NCBI RefSeq assembly: GCF_009834025.1
Contig: NZ_CP047156.1
Location: forward strand, 1,302,001-1,366,000
Source of the DNA: Epidermidibacterium keratini
GTDB lineage: Bacteria; Actinomycetota; Actinomycetes; Mycobacteriales; Antricoccaceae
Direction of reading: 5' to 3'
DNA: 64,000 nt
Positions 30,571 through 39,378 of the stretch are shown one piece after another. The position numbers and the translations under genes were made by a program. Below the pieces are notes generated by a model. It saw nothing but the letters and a program-made list of their open reading frames with translations, was not told where the DNA came from and did not search any database. The first letter of the stretch is position 1, and every line of letters starts with the position of its first letter.

Positions 30571-31371
30571 ATGAGCAACGCCCTGTCCCAGCTCTTCGGC
30601 CTCGACGGCAAGACCGCGATCGTCACCGGCGGCAGCCGCGGCATCGGGATGATGGCGGCCCGCGGGCTGCTGCAAGCCGGCGCCCGCGTCTACATAGTCA
30701 GCCGCAAGGGCCAGATCGTCGACGAGGCCGTCACCGAGCTCAGCAAGTACGGCGATGTCACGGGCCTGGCCGCTGACCTCTCCAGCGCCGAGGCGTGCCA
30801 GGAGTTTGCCGCCCAGATCGCCGACCGTGAGGACTCGCTCGACATCCTGGTCAACAACGCCGGCGCGACGTGGGGCGCACCGATGGGTGACTTCCCGATC
30901 GAGGCGTGGGACAAGGTCTTCAACATCAACGTCAAGGCGCCGTACTTCCTGACCGAAGCCCTCGTGCCGATGCTGGAGAAGAACGCCTCTCAGGACGACC
31001 CGTCGCGGGTGATCAACATCGGCTCGATCGACGGTATCGCCGTACCCCGCCACGAGGCCTTCCCCTACGGCCCCAGCAAGGCCGCGGTGCACCAGCTGAC
31101 GCGCGTGCTGGCCTTCAACCTGGGCCCGAAGTTCATCACGGTCAACGCGATCGCGCCGGGACCGTTTGAGTCGAAGATGATGGCTTCTACGCTCGCCAAG
31201 CGCGGCGACCAGATCGCCGCGGCGTCGGTGCTTGACCGCATCGGCCGGCCCGACGACATCGCCGGCAGCGTGGTCTTCTTGGCCAGTCGCGGCGGCTCCT
31301 ACGTCACCGGCTCGGTGCTCGCGGTCGACGGTGGCATCGCCACCACGGCAGGCAGCACCTCGCGCGACTGA
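30571..31371 (+). CDS. Short-chain dehydrogenase/reductase
   Basis: A 266-aa SDR oxidoreductase. Cofactor-binding TGGSRGIGMMAARGLL, the NNAG motif in DILVNNAGATWG, and the catalytic Tyr-x3-Lys in FPYGPSKAAVHQL with an upstream serine (NIGSIDG). The C-terminal AVDGG segment is typical. An Arg next to the glycine motif hints at NADP(H). Substrate unknown. AAGGTG lies seven bases before the ATG. The DinB-like gene begins two bases after its stop. Confidence 0.9.
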   Translation: MSNALSQLFGLDGKTAIVTGGSRGIGMMAARGLLQAGARVYIVSRKGQIVDEAVTELSKYGDVTGLAADLSSAEACQEFAAQIADREDSLDILVNNAGATWGAPMGDFPIEAWDKVFNINVKAPYFLTEALVPMLEKNASQDDPSRVINIGSIDGIAVPRHEAFPYGPSKAAVHQLTRVLAFNLGPKFITVNAIAPGPFESKMMASTLAKRGDQIAAASVLDRIGRPDDIAGSVVFLASRGGSYVTGSVLAVDGGIATTAGSTSRD

Positions 31372-31372
31372 C

Positions 31373-31885
31373 ATGACCGACCCGGACGGCCCGGCGTACT
31401 ACGACGCCGACCTCGCCACTCAGCTCAACGCGTTCATCGACCAGCATCGCGAGATGCTGCTCGCCTCCCTCGACGGTCTCACCGAGGCCGAAGTCCGGGC
31501 GCGTGTCGTCCCGTCTAAGACGACGCTGCTCGGGCTGCTCAAACATGCGAGGTTCGTCGAACGCGTGTGGCTTGGCGAGGCGGTCACCGGTCAGAGCCGT
31601 GCGGACCTCGGCATCGAGCCGTCGCCCGACGAGTCTTTCGACCTGACCGACGCGGACACGATCGAGTCGGTGCGCAGTGCCTACGTCGCCGCGGCAGAGC
31701 AGTCGCGGCAAGCGGCGCGCGAGCTCGCCCCAGATGCCATGCTCACCGGCAACCGACGCGGGCCGATCACGATGCGGTGGGTCCAGCTCCACCTGCTTCG
31801 CGAACTCGCCCAGCACTGCGGACACGCCGACATCATTCGCGAGCAGCTGCTCGCGGCGCGCGACGAAGGCCCTGGCCGCGGCTAG
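31373..31885 (+). CDS. DinB/DUF664-family protein
   Basis: A 170-aa four-helix-bundle protein: LNAFIDQHREMLLASLDGLT, TTLLGLLKHARFVERVWLGE, ELAQHCGHADIIREQLL. The widely spaced histidines (LKHARF, QHCGHADIIRE) are the metal ligands of the DinB/mycothiol-dependent enzyme superfamily. Many members are uncharacterised thiol transferases. It is probably co-transcribed with the SDR gene and overlaps the convergent aldo-keto reductase by four bases. Confidence 0.85.
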   Translation: MTDPDGPAYYDADLATQLNAFIDQHREMLLASLDGLTEAEVRARVVPSKTTLLGLLKHARFVERVWLGEAVTGQSRADLGIEPSPDESFDLTDADTIESVRSAYVAAAEQSRQAARELAPDAMLTGNRRGPITMRWVQLHLLRELAQHCGHADIIREQLLAARDEGPGRG

Positions 31886-32871
31886 CGGCGAATCTCGGCG
31901 TGCCGGAAGCCGGCGTTCAGACGCGGGGTGTACGCCGCTTCCAGGCGCTCGATCTCCTCATCACTCAGCTCGATGTCGAGCGCGTCGACCGCCTCGGTGA
32001 GCTGCTGCGGCTTGGAGGCGCCGACGATCGGCGCGTCCACGACCGGGTTGGAGCGCACCCACGCGAGCGCGATCTGCGCCATCGACACGCCACGTTCGGC
32101 GGCGACGTCGGCGACCGCCTGGACGATCTGCGCATCGGAGTCCTGGTAGAGCGACTTGCCGAACTCGTCGGTCTCGGTGCGGTTGGTCTCGGCATCCCAC
32201 GGCCGGGTCAGCCGGCCCCGTGCGAGCGGACTCCACGGGATCACGCCGACGCCCATGTCCTGGCACATCGGCAGCATCTCGCGCTCCTCCTCGCGGGCGA
32301 GCAGGTTGTAGTGGTCCTGCATCGTGGCAAACCGCGTCCACCCGCCGAGGTCGGCGACGGACTGCGCCTTGGCGAACTGCCACGCGTTCATCGAGCTCGC
32401 GCCGATGTAGCGGACCTTGCCCGCGCGCACCAGGTCGTGCAGCGCTTCCATGGTCTCCTCGATCGGCGTACCGAAGTCCCACCGATGAGTTTGATAAAGA
32501 TCGATATAGTCGGTGCCCAGCCGGCGCAGCGACGCGTCGCATTCGGCAAAGATCGCCTTGCGCGACAGGCCCGCACCGCCCGGCCCGGGCCGCATGCGGT
32601 TGTAGACCTTCGTCGCAATCACGACGTCCTCACGCGTGGTGAAGTCAGCGAGAGCGCGTCCGACGATCTCCTCCGACGACCCGGCGGAGTAGACGTTCGC
32701 CGTATCGAAGAAGTTGATCCCGGCCTCCACCGCCTGCTTCAGCAGCGGTCGGCTCTGATCCTCCGGCAGCGTCCACGGATGGGTGCCGCGATCCGGTTCG
32801 CCGTACGTCATGCACCCCAACGCGATCGGCGAGACCTGCAGGCCAGTTGATCCAAGACGCACGTAGTCCAT
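31882..32871 (-). CDS. Aldo/keto reductase
   Basis: A 329-aa TIM-barrel oxidoreductase: GINFFDTANVYSAGSSEEIV (catalytic Asp and Tyr), VVIATKVYNRMRPG (Lys), DLYQTHRWD (His), GVIPWSPLARGRLTRPW and PIVGASKPQQLTEAVDAL for NADPH binding. The arrangement fits the YajO/YdjG-like branch. GGAG seven bases upstream favours the ATG at 32871. Confidence 0.9.
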   Translation of the reverse strand: MDYVRLGSTGLQVSPIALGCMTYGEPDRGTHPWTLPEDQSRPLLKQAVEAGINFFDTANVYSAGSSEEIVGRALADFTTREDVVIATKVYNRMRPGPGGAGLSRKAIFAECDASLRRLGTDYIDLYQTHRWDFGTPIEETMEALHDLVRAGKVRYIGASSMNAWQFAKAQSVADLGGWTRFATMQDHYNLLAREEEREMLPMCQDMGVGVIPWSPLARGRLTRPWDAETNRTETDEFGKSLYQDSDAQIVQAVADVAAERGVSMAQIALAWVRSNPVVDAPIVGASKPQQLTEAVDALDIELSDEEIERLEAAYTPRLNAGFRHAEIRR

Positions 32872-32944
32872 GAGCACACTCCGGGGCAGCGACGGGACGT
32901 ATCACCGTCAATTTACGCCGCGGCGCCGGTCGCTCGCGGCGCGG

Positions 32945-33262
32945 CTACGCGCCGAGTTCCGGCTTTCCGTAGCGATCGCGCGTCTTGCCCAGGTGGCCGA
33001 GGGCGACCGTGCCGGCGCCGGCGGCGACCAGGATCGCGACGATGTCCATGAACGCGCCGCCACTCGTCATCAGCAAGGCCAGCAGGGCGGCACCACCGGC
33101 GGCAGCGACAGCCGGGAACTGCTTGCGCACGTACTGCTCGGTGGGAGCGCCAGCCGCGCCCTTCTTCTTGGCGACCGAGCCGAGCAGCGCCAGGTAGGCG
33201 CCGTTGCCGGCGACCGCAAGGATGCCGGCGATCGAGACCAGTACGGCGATCAGGTGAATCAT
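32945..33262 (-). CDS. Small membrane protein, unknown function
   Basis: A 105-aa protein with three hydrophobic stretches (IAVLVSIAGILAVAGNGAYL, FPAVAAAGGAALLALLMTSG, MDIVAILVAAGAGTVALGHL) and basic loops. No family recognised. It lies between two unrelated minus-strand genes, with a weak ribosome-binding site. Confidence 0.65.
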   Translation of the reverse strand: MIHLIAVLVSIAGILAVAGNGAYLALLGSVAKKKGAAGAPTEQYVRKQFPAVAAAGGAALLALLMTSGGAFMDIVAILVAAGAGTVALGHLGKTRDRYGKPELGA

Positions 33263-33333
33263 GAGGATTCCGTTTCCGAGGGGGAAGACTCCGACGTACT
33301 GCTCAACGCCCCGCGCTCGGCCGGTGTTCCGCC

Positions 33334-34401
33334 TTAGCGCTCGACGAGCCGCCAGTGGGCGGTGGGTTCGCTGCCGGGGGTGAGTACGCCGCGCTGCGCG
33401 AGCAGCTCGGCGTGCGCGATCGCCTCGCCCAGCGCAGATCGCCGCTCAGGAAAGCGGAACGTCGACCAGTCACGGCTCCACGACAGCCGCTGGGAGATCT
33501 CCCACGTCGTGACTCCCGGCTGGTCGGCGACGATCGCGCGCAGCTCCTCCAGCCGCTCCTCGTGGTGCTCGATCAGCTCGTCGGCGCGCGCCCGGATGCC
33601 GGCGTACCGGTACTCATGCCCGGGCAGGCCCATGCAGTCCTCGATCGTGTCGGCGACCCTGCCGACCTTGGTCAGCGAGTCGAGATAGCGCGCGAGCGAG
33701 TCCGGTGGGTTGTTGGAGTGCACCGAGATGTTGGGGGTGATACGCGGCAGCACGTGGTCGCCGGTGAACATGATGCGCCGCTCAGGCTCGACGAAGCACA
33801 TGTGTCCCGGCGTGTGCCCCGGCGTCCAGATGCCCTTGAGGTCCCAGTCCGGCAGCGCGAGCGCGTCGCCGTCCTCGAGCAGTACGTCGGGGGCGCTGTG
33901 GTCGACGAACTTGCGAAACTCGCCCACCTCACGCTTCATCTGCTCCTGGTCTTCCAGCGGTATGCCGTGCTGCACCGCGCGGACCTCGGACTCCATCTGC
34001 CACTGCACTTCTTGGTGCGGCTCGATCATCAGCGTCTTGGCCTCGGCGCTGTGGAGCGCGATCCGCGCACCGGTCTCCTCGCGTAGCCGCTTGGCCAGCC
34101 CGAAGTGGTCGGGGTGCACGTGGGTGACAAGTACGTCGTGGATGTCGCTGACGGCGTACCCCGCAGTGGCGAGGCCCTCGCTCAGGGTCTGGTAGGACTT
34201 CTCGTCGTTCCACCCGGCGTCGATGATCGCGACGCCCTTCGGGGTCTCGAGGACGTAGACGAGCACGTAGCGCAGCGGCTTGATCGGGATTTCGACCGGG
34301 ATCGACCACAGGCCGGGCTGGACCTGCTCGACCGGTGGCAGGACCTTATCCAGCCACGCCTGCTTCTGCTTGTGCCCGAGAACTTCCGCTGCCACGTGCA
34401 T
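33334..34401 (-). CDS. Metallo-beta-lactamase-fold hydrolase with C-terminal winged helix
   Basis: A 355-aa hydrolase. VLVTHVHPDHFGLAKRL is the HxHxDH motif; GIWTPGHTPGHMCFVEPERR and MFTGDHVLPRI give the further ligands, and GLPGHEYRYAGIRARADELI the last histidine. The final ~60 residues (TTWEISQRLSWSRDW ... EAIAHAELLAQRGVLT) form a small winged-helix-like domain seen in LACTB2-like relatives. The start is uncertain: ATG 34401 or GTG 34395 (better spaced from GGGAG). Substrate unknown. Confidence 0.88.
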   Translation of the reverse strand: MHVAAEVLGHKQKQAWLDKVLPPVEQVQPGLWSIPVEIPIKPLRYVLVYVLETPKGVAIIDAGWNDEKSYQTLSEGLATAGYAVSDIHDVLVTHVHPDHFGLAKRLREETGARIALHSAEAKTLMIEPHQEVQWQMESEVRAVQHGIPLEDQEQMKREVGEFRKFVDHSAPDVLLEDGDALALPDWDLKGIWTPGHTPGHMCFVEPERRIMFTGDHVLPRITPNISVHSNNPPDSLARYLDSLTKVGRVADTIEDCMGLPGHEYRYAGIRARADELIEHHEERLEELRAIVADQPGVTTWEISQRLSWSRDWSTFRFPERRSALGEAIAHAELLAQRGVLTPGSEPTAHWRLVER

Positions 34402-34476
34402 CACTCCCTCTTGTGAAGTTACGCGACCGTGAATCAGCGTTCGTTAGGAGGGCTAACAGTTCGGCACGCCCGAACT

Positions 34477-34529
34477 TCGGTGGTCGAGCAGGCGCGAGCC
34501 CCTGAGGGCGAGCGCCGGTTGTCGAGACC
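34477..34529. repeat. Interspersed palindromic repeat, family 2, copy A
   Basis: TTCGGTGGTCGAGCAGGC at one end and GCCGGTTGTCGAGACCG at the other. On the minus strand it reads CGGTCTCGACAACCGGC ... GCTCGACCACCGAA, matching copies at 35841 and 63711. It lies between two minus-strand genes. Confidence 0.7.
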
Positions 34530-34534
34530 GCTCG

Positions 34535-35350
34535 CTAGTTGAAGCTCTCGAGGCGGGCGGCTTCTTCCCAGACCGACATGAACTCGTGATAGGCCGCGAG
34601 CGCGTCGTCGAACTCGTCGGCTTCGAGGTACTCCAGCGCGCGACGGGCGATATCGACCGAGCTGAGCCGGGCGTCCGGGCGTACGCCGAGGTCGGTGAGG
34701 GCGCCGAAGTCGAGCTCAACCATCGAGTCCAGGTCGAACTGTTCCAGCCAGCCGATCACAAACTCCAGCTCGCCGAGGAACTCCCCGACCCCGAACGCGC
34801 CGGTGATCAGGTCACGCGCCTGGCGCGCGCGCACCAGTGCCTCACTGATCGGTGCGCGGAAGACCGCGGAGGTGCGGGCTGGGCCGTGGCGCTCCTCCTC
34901 GTCAAAGAGCAGCGCCCACCAGAACGGCACCTGCCAACTCGCCGACAGGATGTGCGTGTCGGCGGCCTCGCGGATCACCGACGGCTCCAACTGCAGTCGC
35001 GCGGCGCGGCGGCGCGACTCGCGGTCGACGACGTACCCGTTCAGCGGAAACGGCAGCTTCCACTCCGAGTCGACGATCGCCTGCAGGGCGCGGCCGCGTG
35101 AGTCCAGCGGGCAGACGACGGTGTCGCCGCGCCAGGTCGCCGTCAGTGCGCGCTCGGGAAGGTCGATCACCCCGAAGTTGATGCCCTCGCGGATCACCGC
35201 CTGCAGCATCGCGTCGTGCTCTTCGCGCAGCGGATCGGGGTGCGCGGACTGCTGACGGCGCACATACGAGCTCCAGAACCGCGCCTTGCGACCCTCCATG
35301 GCGAACAGGGGGACAAAGACGCGCAACGAGCAGGTATATGACGGACTCAC
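34535..35350 (-). CDS. Conserved actinobacterial protein, function unknown
   Basis: A 271-aa soluble protein that starts SPSYTCSLRVFVPLFAMEGR and contains RARFWSSYVRRQQ-like and REEHDAMLQAVIREG segments, a middle region WQVPFWWALLFDEEERHG and a helical C-terminus (ALEYLEADEFDDALAAYHEF). I do not recognise a domain. It lies about 255 bp from DUF3073 and near purM. I chose the GTG at 35350; the reading frame extends much further upstream without coding character. Confidence 0.7.
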   Translation of the reverse strand: MSPSYTCSLRVFVPLFAMEGRKARFWSSYVRRQQSAHPDPLREEHDAMLQAVIREGINFGVIDLPERALTATWRGDTVVCPLDSRGRALQAIVDSEWKLPFPLNGYVVDRESRRRAARLQLEPSVIREAADTHILSASWQVPFWWALLFDEEERHGPARTSAVFRAPISEALVRARQARDLITGAFGVGEFLGELEFVIGWLEQFDLDSMVELDFGALTDLGVRPDARLSSVDIARRALEYLEADEFDDALAAYHEFMSVWEEAARLESFN

Positions 35351-35605
35351 ACCAGCAATGTAACGGCGTACGCCGACCTTGCCCGCTGATTTCGCGCACA
35401 GCGCACACCGCGTCGCAAGCGTCGTGCGGTGAGGTCCATGCGCGGTGGCCAGGACCGATGTTTCGCACCGACAACAATGTGGGCTAAACCGGCCGGGCGC
35501 GGTGGGCCGCGATGAAAAAGGCAGGTACGCTAGTGGGCACGATATGACTAATGGATCCGGAGCGACCCCCGCGGCGCTCCGCACTTCGTATGAGGGGGTC
35601 GAGCC

Positions 35606-35836
35606 ATGGGGCGCGGCCGGGCTAAGGCAAAGCAGACCAAGGTTGCTCGCGAGCTGAAATACTTCTCGCCCGACACCGATCTGAGCGCGCTTCAGCGCGA
35701 ACTCGGCGGGAGCGACGCTTCGCCTGCGACCGACCAGGACGAGTACGACGACGCGTACGACGACCTGGCCAACAAATACTCGGACTACTCCGATTACGAC
35801 GACGAGCCGGATAGCCGTCGCCGTACTGCCGGCTGA
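35606..35836 (+). CDS. DUF3073 protein
   Basis: A 76-aa protein: basic N-terminus GRGRAKAKQTKVARELKYFS, then SPDTDLSALQRELGG and a very acidic, Tyr-rich tail (DEYDDAYDDLANKYSDYSD). This is the actinobacterial DUF3073 family, typically found beside purM (as Rv0810c is in Mycobacterium tuberculosis). Role unknown; the charge split suggests nucleic-acid or ribosome contact (inference). AGGGGG precedes the ATG. Confidence 0.93.
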   Translation: MGRGRAKAKQTKVARELKYFSPDTDLSALQRELGGSDASPATDQDEYDDAYDDLANKYSDYSDYDDEPDSRRRTAG

Positions 35837-35840
35837 GCGG

Positions 35841-35891
35841 GATCTCGACAACCGCTCGGTCGCTGGCGCTCCCTCGCTGCTCGATCACCGG
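35841..35891. repeat. Interspersed palindromic repeat, family 2, copy B
   Basis: GATCTCGACAACCG ... GCTCGATCACCGG, five bases after the DUF3073 stop and just before the convergent VOC gene. It could double as a bidirectional terminator. Confidence 0.65.
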
Positions 35892-35898
35892 AACGTGA

Positions 35899-36267
35899 TC
35901 ACTGTTCGACGTTAGTCGTTCCTTCGTAGAGGCCGATCGGGTTGCCGTCTGGGTCGGTGAACACCGCAAACCAGCTGGTCTCGCTAATCGGTGACTTCGC
36001 CATGACGACCGAGGCTCCGGCCGCGGTCGCCTTCGCGAGCACGTCGTCGATCGAGTCGACCTCGACGTAAGAGCGCGGGTGGGTGAAGTCGCCCTCGCGC
36101 GGGGCGAGCCCACCACCGCTGATCTTGTTGGGCGCCTGCCACATGGGATAACCCTCGAAGCCAGGCACCTCGGCGATCTGCCAGCCAAACAGCTCGCTGT
36201 AGAACTTCGTCGCCTTCGCCGGGTCGCTGACCGGGATGTCGATGTGCGTGATGTCGCCGTGCGCCAT
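35899..36267 (-). CDS. Single-domain VOC-family protein
   Basis: A 122-aa VOC protein: ITHIDIPVSDPAKATKFYSE, LFGWQIAEVPGFEGYPMWQA, YVEVDSIDDVLAKATAAGAS and FAVFTDPDGNPIGLYEGT. It resembles CFP30B/glyoxalase-like actinobacterial proteins. Ligand unknown. It sits directly downstream of purM on the same strand. Confidence 0.87.
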   Translation of the reverse strand: MAHGDITHIDIPVSDPAKATKFYSELFGWQIAEVPGFEGYPMWQAPNKISGGGLAPREGDFTHPRSYVEVDSIDDVLAKATAAGASVVMAKSPISETSWFAVFTDPDGNPIGLYEGTTNVEQ

Positions 36268-36337
36268 GGTTGCCTCCGAGAGATCGTCTGTGCGGCGATC
36301 TTCTCGCAGACGTAGGCGCGGCCGCTAGGGGCTAGGG

Positions 36338-37381
36338 CTAGGGGCGGTAGTCGCTGGCGACCTGGACGGATCCGGAGTCGGTGATCTGACCACACGCCCA
36401 CGCGTCGAGCCCGTCGGCCTTCAGCGCTCGCACCGCCGCGTCCGCGTCGGCTTCGGGGAGTACGACGAGCATGCCGACGCCGACGTTGAACGCCCGCTCG
36501 AGCTCGTCGCGCTCGATCCCGCCGGCCTGCGCGAGCAGCGCGAAGATGGGCGGCAATGACCACGTCCCGCGATCGACGCTCGCCCCGAGCCCGGCCGGCA
36601 GCACGCGCGGCAGATTGCCGGGGATGCCACCGCCGGTGACGTGGCACATCGCGTGGACGTCGTACCGCTCGATCAGTGACAGCAGCGGCTTGGTGTAGAT
36701 GCGGGTCGGCTCGAGCAGCTCCTCGCCGAGGGTGCGGCCGAGGCCTTCGGGGATTGCGTTGAGGTCGAGCTGCGCGTCCGCGATGACCTTGCGCACCAGG
36801 CTGTATCCGTTGCTGTGTACGCCGGACGATGCGAGCGCGATGACCGCGTCGCCGGCGCGGACGCGGTCGGGGCCGAGCACGCGGTCGGCCTCGACCACGC
36901 CGGTCGCGCAGGCTGCGAGGTCGTAGTCGTCGGGCGCCATCAGGCCGGGGTGTTCGGCGGTCTCGCCGCCCACGAGCGCCGTACCCGCCAGCACGCAGCC
37001 GTCGGCGATGCCACCGACGATGGCGGCGATCTTCTCGGCATCGACCTTGCCGCAGGCGATGTAGTCCTGCAGGAACAACGGCTCGGCACCGCAGACCACG
37101 ATGTCGTCGACGACCATCGCGACCAGGTCCTGCCCGATCGTGTCGTGTTTGTCGAGCGCCTGCGCGATGGCGATCTTGGTGCCGACGCCGTCGGTCGAGC
37201 TGGCCAGCAGGGGACTGGTGTACTTGCTGACATCGAGCTTGAAGAGACCGGCAAACCCGCCCAGGCCGCCAACTACCTCGGGGCGGCTCGCGCCCTCAAC
37301 CTTGCGGCGCATCAGCTCGACGGCGCGGTCGCCTTCCTCTAGGGACACTCCGGCGGCGGCGTACGTCGAGTTCTCGCTCAT
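36338..37381 (-). CDS. purM: Phosphoribosylformylglycinamidine cyclo-ligase
   Basis: A 347-aa AIR synthetase, step five of purine synthesis (FGAM to AIR, ATP-dependent). Motifs: YTSPLLASSTDGVGTKIAIA, QDLVAMVVDDIVVCGAEPLF, GCVLAGTALVGGETAEHPGL, ALASSGVHSNGYSLVRKV and HVTGGGIPGNLPRVLPAGLG. Length and order are normal. The ATG at 37381 gives the usual N-terminus (SENSTYAAAGVSLEEGDRAV). Unlike in many actinomycetes, purF is not adjacent; it lies 12.7 kb away on the same strand. Confidence 0.97.
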   Translation of the reverse strand: MSENSTYAAAGVSLEEGDRAVELMRRKVEGASRPEVVGGLGGFAGLFKLDVSKYTSPLLASSTDGVGTKIAIAQALDKHDTIGQDLVAMVVDDIVVCGAEPLFLQDYIACGKVDAEKIAAIVGGIADGCVLAGTALVGGETAEHPGLMAPDDYDLAACATGVVEADRVLGPDRVRAGDAVIALASSGVHSNGYSLVRKVIADAQLDLNAIPEGLGRTLGEELLEPTRIYTKPLLSLIERYDVHAMCHVTGGGIPGNLPRVLPAGLGASVDRGTWSLPPIFALLAQAGGIERDELERAFNVGVGMLVVLPEADADAAVRALKADGLDAWACGQITDSGSVQVASDYRP

Positions 37382-37443
37382 GCCCCTATTCTGCCGCGCC
37401 GTCGACTCGCGCCGATTCGCGGCCACCGCTCGCCAGACTCCCG

Positions 37444-37516
37444 CCCAAATTGGACGACAGAAGAGGGGTCACGTCGAAATAGCGCGTGGGGTGCCCGCTC
37501 TCGTCCATTTTGGGCA
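37444..37516. repeat. Long hairpin element, family 1, copy B
   Basis: GCCCAAATTGGACGA (37444-37458) pairs, with one mismatch, with TCGTCCATTTTGGGC (37502-37516). The loop starts GGGGTCACGTCG, identical to copy A at 23487. It lies between purM and the LysR remnant. No gene is visible in 37382-37604. Confidence 0.72.
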
Positions 37517-37604
37517 GGTGCGGGCCGGCGGCGCGGAGCAGAAACCGCGCTCCACCTGGCCCGTCGCGGTGATCAGCGAATGCGAGATTGCCGCTATATC
37601 TGGG

Positions 37605-37931
37605 TTCTCAGATAGGTGACTTCGCACTGTCCCCGGCCGCCGAGACCGTCGAGGCCATCATCCGAGGATGCGGTGTCGACCCGACCATCCGCTGGCGCAT
37701 CGCAATGTCGAGACGATCCGCTGCCTCGTCGGACGAAACCTCGGCTGGTCGCTGATGATCGGGCACCCGCGCAGCGACGTCACCTACGACGGGGGCCGGC
37801 TGGCTTTCATCGAGATCGCCGACGAGCTGCCCGACAACGGGATCGTCTTGCTGCACCCCGGCAGTCGGCGTACCGCCAAACAGCAGATGGTCGTCGACTA
37901 CGTCACCTCGGACCTCGTCGTCCAGCCGTAA
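37605..37931 (+). pseudogene. LysR-type regulator remnant (substrate-binding domain only)
   Basis: One frame reads GDFALSPAAETVEAIIRGCG VDPTIRWR, then after a frameshift near 37700 a second frame reads NVETIRCLVGRNLGWSLMIG, HPRSDVTYDGGRLAF and IVLLHPGSRRTAKQQMVVDY. This is the end of a LysR effector domain. The DNA-binding N-terminus is missing and the frame is broken. It is convergent with the damaged MFS gene, probably a decayed regulator/transporter pair. Confidence 0.75.
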
Positions 37932-39112
37932 CCCGGCGCGTCGCATCTGGCTATCGAAATCCCGGCCACCACGGCAAACCCGACGGCGACCACGCCGATC
38001 ACCGTCGCGAGCGACGCGCGCTCGCTGCCGACTGCAACCAGGCCAAATGAGATGATCGCCGCCGCCTCGCTCACCAGTCCGCCGACCGACGTGGTGGTCG
38101 CGCGCGACGCGCCCACGATCGCCGCCTGCAGCCTGATCTCCGCCGCGAGCATCGCCGCGTTCGCGACTCCGTAACCGACCGCGACCGCAGTGAGCCCGCC
38201 CGGATGCGCCACCAGGGCACCGGCGCCGATCAACAGCCCGGATCCGGCGTACACCGCGACGCTGACGGCTCGTGAAGCACCGGCCAGCCGGTCGGCGAGC
38301 GCTGTCCCGATCGCCTGTGCCGCAACGCATCCCGCCGCGACCCACGCAACAACCTGGACCGAGAGCCCACCTTCGCGAAACAGCAGGGTCAGGTACTCAT
38401 CGAAGGCAACGATCGCGGTCGGCGCGACCAGAGCCAGCAGGATCCGGTGTACCACGCGGTTGCGTCGGGCCTCGCGCACGCCATCGCGCAGGCTGCCTAG
38501 GTAGCTACCGGGTTCGGCCACCTGCTCACGAGGGCGCGCCCGCGGCAGCGCCCAGGTCGCGGCGACGTGTAGCCCAGTGATCGCGAGAGTGACCGCACCG
38601 ACGAGGCGGTAACCGCCGGCGGCATAGAGCGGCCCCGCACCGGCCGACGCGGCCAACGCGCCAAATGCCGCCGCCGACTCCGAGCGCGCGCGGATCTTGC
38701 CGTAGCGCTCGGCGTGACCGTCTGCCGCGAGCTCATCAAAAAGCAGCGCTTCCCACGTCCCGCTGGTCAGCGCGCTGGAGATCGACCACAGGAGAAAGCC
38801 GCTCAGGAACCCGGCAAAGCTAGGCCACAGCAGCCAAGTTGCGAAGCACCCGGCGTAGAGCAGTGCTGCGGCGATCAACAGCAGCCGACGGTCGAGAGTG
38901 TCGGCGAGCGCGCCGGAAGGAACCTCCAGGACAAACGCCGCAGCGGACCAGCAGACGATAAGTACGCCGATCTGCGCCGTACTCAGGCCGCGGTCGGCAA
39001 AGAACAGCGCGTACAGCGCGAAGAACGGTACGGACTCGCGGGTTACGCGGAACCAGACCGCGCGGTCAGCCAGCGGGGTGGGTCAACGACTGCCGGGCGG
39101 GTACGAGCGCAT
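37898..39112 (-). pseudogene. MFS transporter with an in-frame stop at codon 10
   Basis: From an ATG at 39112 the frame reads M-R-S-Y-P-P-G-S-R, then TGA (39083-39085), then continues open for a normal MFS protein: DRAVWFRVTRESVPFFALYA, LSTAQIGVLIVCWSAAAF, VLEVPSGALADTLDRRLLL and about 12 helices to the stop at 37898. Without the TGA it would be 404 aa, the usual family length. No ATG or GTG with a ribosome-binding site lies between the stop and helix 1, and a TTG at 38878 would remove two helices. It is therefore a pseudogene, a recent nonsense mutation or a sequencing error. Confidence 0.75.
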
Positions 39113-39143
39113 ATCCCAGCCTAACCCCGACCGGCACCGACGC

Positions 39144-39353
39144 TCAGGTCGAACGACCGGGTTGCCGGATCTCGGTGCTCACCGGGCTTGGCGGCTCGGC
39201 GGCGTGCCACTGGCGGTCGATTCGGCGTACGCCGCACTCACATCGCACATATACAACCCATCCCTCGCTGGTGAGGTGTCGACTCTCGGTGCTCCACGCG
39301 TGTTCGTGAAGGTCGGCCGGAGCGCTGCATGGTTGCGACTTGGTGGTGGGCAT
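39144..39353 (-). CDS. Small conserved protein with a CxCG motif
   Basis: A 69-aa protein: HEHAWSTESRHLTSEGWVVY followed by VRCECGVRRIDRQW. Small actinobacterial proteins with this His/Trp/Cys pattern are common and uncharacterised; the Cys and His residues could bind zinc. Its start is 25 bp from the divergent gene at 39379. Confidence 0.72.
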   Translation of the reverse strand: MPTTKSQPCSAPADLHEHAWSTESRHLTSEGWVVYVRCECGVRRIDRQWHAAEPPSPVSTEIRQPGRST

Positions 39354-39378
39354 AGGTCCATCGTGCTGTAATGGTCTT

